The position numbers and the translations under genes were made by a program. Source: Allopusillimonas sp008369125 (GTDB lineage Bacteria > Pseudomonadota > Gammaproteobacteria > Burkholderiales > Burkholderiaceae_B). From it: a DNA stretch of 64,000 bases. This document shows, one piece after another, positions 61,855-64,000 of this stretch. Each line of letters starts with the position of its first letter. Within the stretch, counting starts at the first letter, position 1. The stretch covers positions 1,178,001-1,242,000 of the forward strand of contig NZ_VOAY01000001.1 of NCBI RefSeq assembly GCF_008369125.1. The letters are read 5' to 3'. The notes below the pieces were generated by a model. That model was not told the origin of the DNA. It did no database searches and saw only the letters and a list, made by a program, of their open reading frames with translations.

Positions 61855-62814
61855 ATGAACGCACACACAATGAAGAACTTTGCTCTAATTGGTGCAGGTG
61901 GCTATATTGCCCCCCGCCATATGCAAGCCATCAAAGCCACTGGCAACAATTTAGTCGCGGCGCTAGACCCCAACGACTCCGTAGGCATTATCGACAGCCA
62001 CTTCCCTGATGCAGAGTTCTTCACGGAATTTGAGCGGTTTGATCGGCATGTCGACAAAATGCGTCGCGAAAATCACGGCAACCGTATAGCTTATATCTCC
62101 ATTTGTTCGCCTAATTATCTACACGACTCGCACATGCGTTTTGCGCTGCGCTCGGGTGCAGACGCCATCTGCGAAAAGCCATTGGTGCTCAACCCCTGGA
62201 ATATCGATGGGCTGCAAGAAATAGAAAAGGACACGGGCCATAAGATCAATACCATCTTGCAATTGCGTGTGCACCCATCCATCGTGGCCTTGCGCGACAA
62301 GGTGCGTGCTGCTGCAAAAGACACCAAACACGAAGTGGATCTCACCTATATCACTTCACGTGGCCACTGGTATCTGCAAAGCTGGAAAGGTGATCTAAAG
62401 AAATCGGGCGGTATCGCCACCAACATAGGCGTGCACTTTTTTGACATGCTGCACTTCATCTTTGGCGAGCTGCAGCAAAACGTGGTGCATCACTCTAGCG
62501 ACACCAAGGCCGCAGGCTACCTCGAATACGAAAACGCACGCGTACGCTGGTTCTTGTCGGTAGACATCGAAGACGTGCCTCAGGCCGCGCGCGACAACGG
62601 CCAGCGCACCTACCGCTCCATCACCGTCGATGGCGAAGAAATCGAGTTTTCCGGTGGCTTTACCGATCTGCACAACCGCAGCTACGAAGAGATTCTGGCC
62701 GGGCGCGGGTTTGGGCTGGAAGAGAACCGCACGGCGATCACCACCGTCGCCGCCATCCGCAATGCGACCATTGCCCCGCTGCAGGGCGACTACCATCCAT
62801 TTCTAAAGAAATGA
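61855..62814 (+). CDS. wlbA: Gfo/Idh/MocA oxidoreductase, WlbA/WbpB type
   Basis: 319 aa. It oxidises the 3-OH of UDP-GlcNAcA to the 3-keto form. It reads KNFALIGAGGYIAPRHMQAI and LDPNDSVGIIDSHFPDAEFF, very close to Bordetella WlbA as I remember it; the family motif is CEKPLV. The WlbA-like start is the ATG at 61870; the one at 61855 adds five residues. The end overlaps the acetyltransferase start by four bases. Confidence 0.93.
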   Translation: MNAHTMKNFALIGAGGYIAPRHMQAIKATGNNLVAALDPNDSVGIIDSHFPDAEFFTEFERFDRHVDKMRRENHGNRIAYISICSPNYLHDSHMRFALRSGADAICEKPLVLNPWNIDGLQEIEKDTGHKINTILQLRVHPSIVALRDKVRAAAKDTKHEVDLTYITSRGHWYLQSWKGDLKKSGGIATNIGVHFFDMLHFIFGELQQNVVHHSSDTKAAGYLEYENARVRWFLSVDIEDVPQAARDNGQRTYRSITVDGEEIEFSGGFTDLHNRSYEEILAGRGFGLEENRTAITTVAAIRNATIAPLQGDYHPFLKK

Positions 62815-63392
62815 GCTACTACCAACACGAGAGCGCCATTGTGGACGAAGGCGCGCAGATCGGTGAAGGCTCACGCGTCTGGCACTTTGTGCATGTATGC
62901 CCGGGCGCGCGTATCGGCAAAGGCGTGTCGCTGGGCCAAAACGTGTTCGTTGGCAACAAGGTCGTCATCGGCGACCAGTGCAAGGTGCAGAACAATGTGT
63001 CGGTGTACGACAACGTTACGCTGGAAGAAGGCGTGTTCTGTGGCCCCAGCATGGTGTTTACCAATGTCTACAACCCACGCTCGCTCATCGAGCGTAAAGA
63101 TCAGTACCGCGATACGCTGGTCAGAAAAGGTGCCACGCTGGGGGCCAACTGCACCATTGTGTGCGGCGTGACCATAGGCCAGTTCGCCTTTGTGGGCGCT
63201 GGCGCCGTCGTAAATAAAGACGTGCCTGATTATGCTCTGATGGTCGGGGTGCCGGCACGCCAAATCGGCTGGATGAGCGAATTTGGCGAGCAGCTAAACC
63301 TGCCCATTGAAGGCGAAGGCCAGGTGCAGTGCCAGCATACCAGCGCCCAGTATGTGCTTAAGGGCAAACAACTCCACAAGCAGGAAGCCTGA
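62811..63392 (+). CDS. wlbB: UDP-2-acetamido-3-amino-2,3-dideoxy-glucuronate N-acetyltransferase, WlbB/WbpD type
   Basis: 193 aa left-handed beta-helix transferase with many hexapeptide repeats (AQIGEGSRVWHFVHVCPGAR, IGKGVSLGQNVFVGNKVVIG, CTIVCGVTIGQFAFVGAGAV). It acetylates the 3-amino group with acetyl-CoA, giving UDP-GlcNAc3NAcA. It overlaps wlbA (ATGA) and precedes the aminotransferase that supplies its substrate. Confidence 0.93.
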   Translation: MSYYQHESAIVDEGAQIGEGSRVWHFVHVCPGARIGKGVSLGQNVFVGNKVVIGDQCKVQNNVSVYDNVTLEEGVFCGPSMVFTNVYNPRSLIERKDQYRDTLVRKGATLGANCTIVCGVTIGQFAFVGAGAVVNKDVPDYALMVGVPARQIGWMSEFGEQLNLPIEGEGQVQCQHTSAQYVLKGKQLHKQEA

Positions 63393-63395
63393 ACC

Positions 63396-64000
63396 ATGAT
63401 TGAATTTGTTGATCTGAAAGCGCAGCAAGACCGCATTAAGGGCAAGATCGACGCGGGCATTGCGCGCGTGCTGGCCCATGGCAAATACATACTTGGGCCA
63501 GAGGTTGCTGAGCTCGAAGAAAAACTGGCCGCCTTTGTGGGTGCCAAATACTGCATTAGCTGTGCCAATGGCACCGATGCGCTGCAAATTGTGCAAATGG
63601 CACTGGGCATAGGGCCGGGCGATGAAGTTATTACGCCCGGGTTTACTTATATTGCGACTGCCGAGACGGTGGCGGTGCTGGGCGCCAAGCCCGTGTACGT
63701 GGATATTGATCCACGCACCTATAACCTGGACCCTGCGCTGCTCGAAGCCGCCATTACCCCGCGCACCAAGGCCATTATCCCGGTCTCGCTTTACGGCCAG
63801 TGTGCCGACTACGACGCCATCAATGAAATTGCCGCGCGCCACGGCATACCAGTGATTGAAGATGCGGCCCAGAGCTTTGGGGCGACCTACAAGGGGCGCA
63901 ACTCGTGCAACCTGACCACAGTCGCCTGTACCAGCTTTTTTCCCAGCAAGCCGCTGGGTTGCTACGGGGACGGCGGGGCGATTTTTACCAATGACGAAGA
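63396..64000 (+). CDS. wlbC: DegT/DnrJ/EryC1 aminotransferase, WlbC/WbpE type (partial at window edge)
   Basis: First 201 codons of a PLP-dependent sugar aminotransferase that makes the 3-amino sugar from the 3-keto intermediate, using glutamate. It reads IEFVDLKAQQDRIKGKIDAG, CISCANGTDALQIVQMALGI, IPVSLYGQCADYDAINEIAA, EDAAQSFGATYKG and the PLP-binding Lys185 in SFFPSKPLGCYGDGGA. CAGGAAG lies ahead of the ATG, three bases after the wlbB stop. The rest is outside the window. Confidence 0.93.
   Translation, partial: MIEFVDLKAQQDRIKGKIDAGIARVLAHGKYILGPEVAELEEKLAAFVGAKYCISCANGTDALQIVQMALGIGPGDEVITPGFTYIATAETVAVLGAKPVYVDIDPRTYNLDPALLEAAITPRTKAIIPVSLYGQCADYDAINEIAARHGIPVIEDAAQSFGATYKGRNSCNLTTVACTSFFPSKPLGCYGDGGAIFTNDE

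Noticed and set aside
63294..63842. 182-codon minus-strand frame
   Set aside because: Opposite strand of the convincing WbpE-type aminotransferase; no independent support.

Overview
The window looks like the chromosome of a betaproteobacterium of the family Alcaligenaceae (Bordetella / Advenella / Pusillimonas-like). The basis is inference from gene content: four Bug/TctC-type periplasmic binding proteins, two DUF4148 proteins, WlbA/WlbB-type sugar genes, many LysR and GntR regulators, and moderate-to-high GC codon use. I saw no rRNA, tRNA, CRISPR array or phage module.

The first 43.6 kb is accessory catabolic and uptake DNA in small, regulator-linked modules: an oligopeptide-type ABC importer with a GntR regulator (1-2894); a D-2-hydroxyacid dehydrogenase next to a stand-alone kdsA (2986-4763); a crotonase and a broken toxin-antitoxin locus (5283-6928); LysR, two SDRs and a Bug protein (6991-10821); a CMD protein and a YoeB/YefM pair (11167-12330). 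A cassette of enolase-superfamily dehydratase, LacI regulator, Bug protein and HpcH/HpaI aldolase (13349-17736) lies between two almost identical DUF4148 genes. Next come Bug, SDR, cyclase, acyl-CoA ligase, GntR and crotonase genes (18758-25018). A degraded stretch follows (25103-28031), in which an IS200/IS605-type element sits between the ends of an enolase-superfamily gene. Then come a hydroxyacid dehydrogenase, RidA, a DctPQM TRAP transporter, a Bug protein with LysR, and an aspartate dehydrogenase / cysteine hydrolase / GhrA operon (28045-38172). VapBC, an AbiEi-like antitoxin, a Fic protein and an aminotransferase/LysR pair close this half (38284-43586).

From 44.2 kb to the right edge is an envelope or exopolysaccharide locus. 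An RfaH/NusG-like gene comes first, flanked by two small paralogous membrane-protein genes. After a roughly 500-base leader with an ops-like element come wza (export lipoprotein), wzc (tyrosine autokinase), wzx (flippase), wzy (polymerase), two GT4 glycosyltransferases, an initiating sugar-phosphate transferase fused to an HpcH/HpaI-type aldolase domain, and a D-2-hydroxyacid dehydrogenase. After a 650-base AT-rich gap come wbpM, wbpA, wbpB, wbpD and wbpE (cut by the edge), which together make a UDP-2,3-diamino-2,3-dideoxy-hexuronic acid precursor. The section 46.8-58.2 kb is visibly more AT-rich, uses several TTG/GTG starts and has long gaps, as expected for a swapped polysaccharide-specific core.

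The most unusual items are the transferase-aldolase fusion beside a hydroxyacid dehydrogenase, the RfaH-like gene with an ops-like site in the following leader, the catabolic cassette between 117/119-identical DUF4148 copies, a chimeric YCII-like/RelE-like remnant, and an IS605-type TnpA whose HUH motif has become H-V-Y while its TnpB keeps its catalytic residues.
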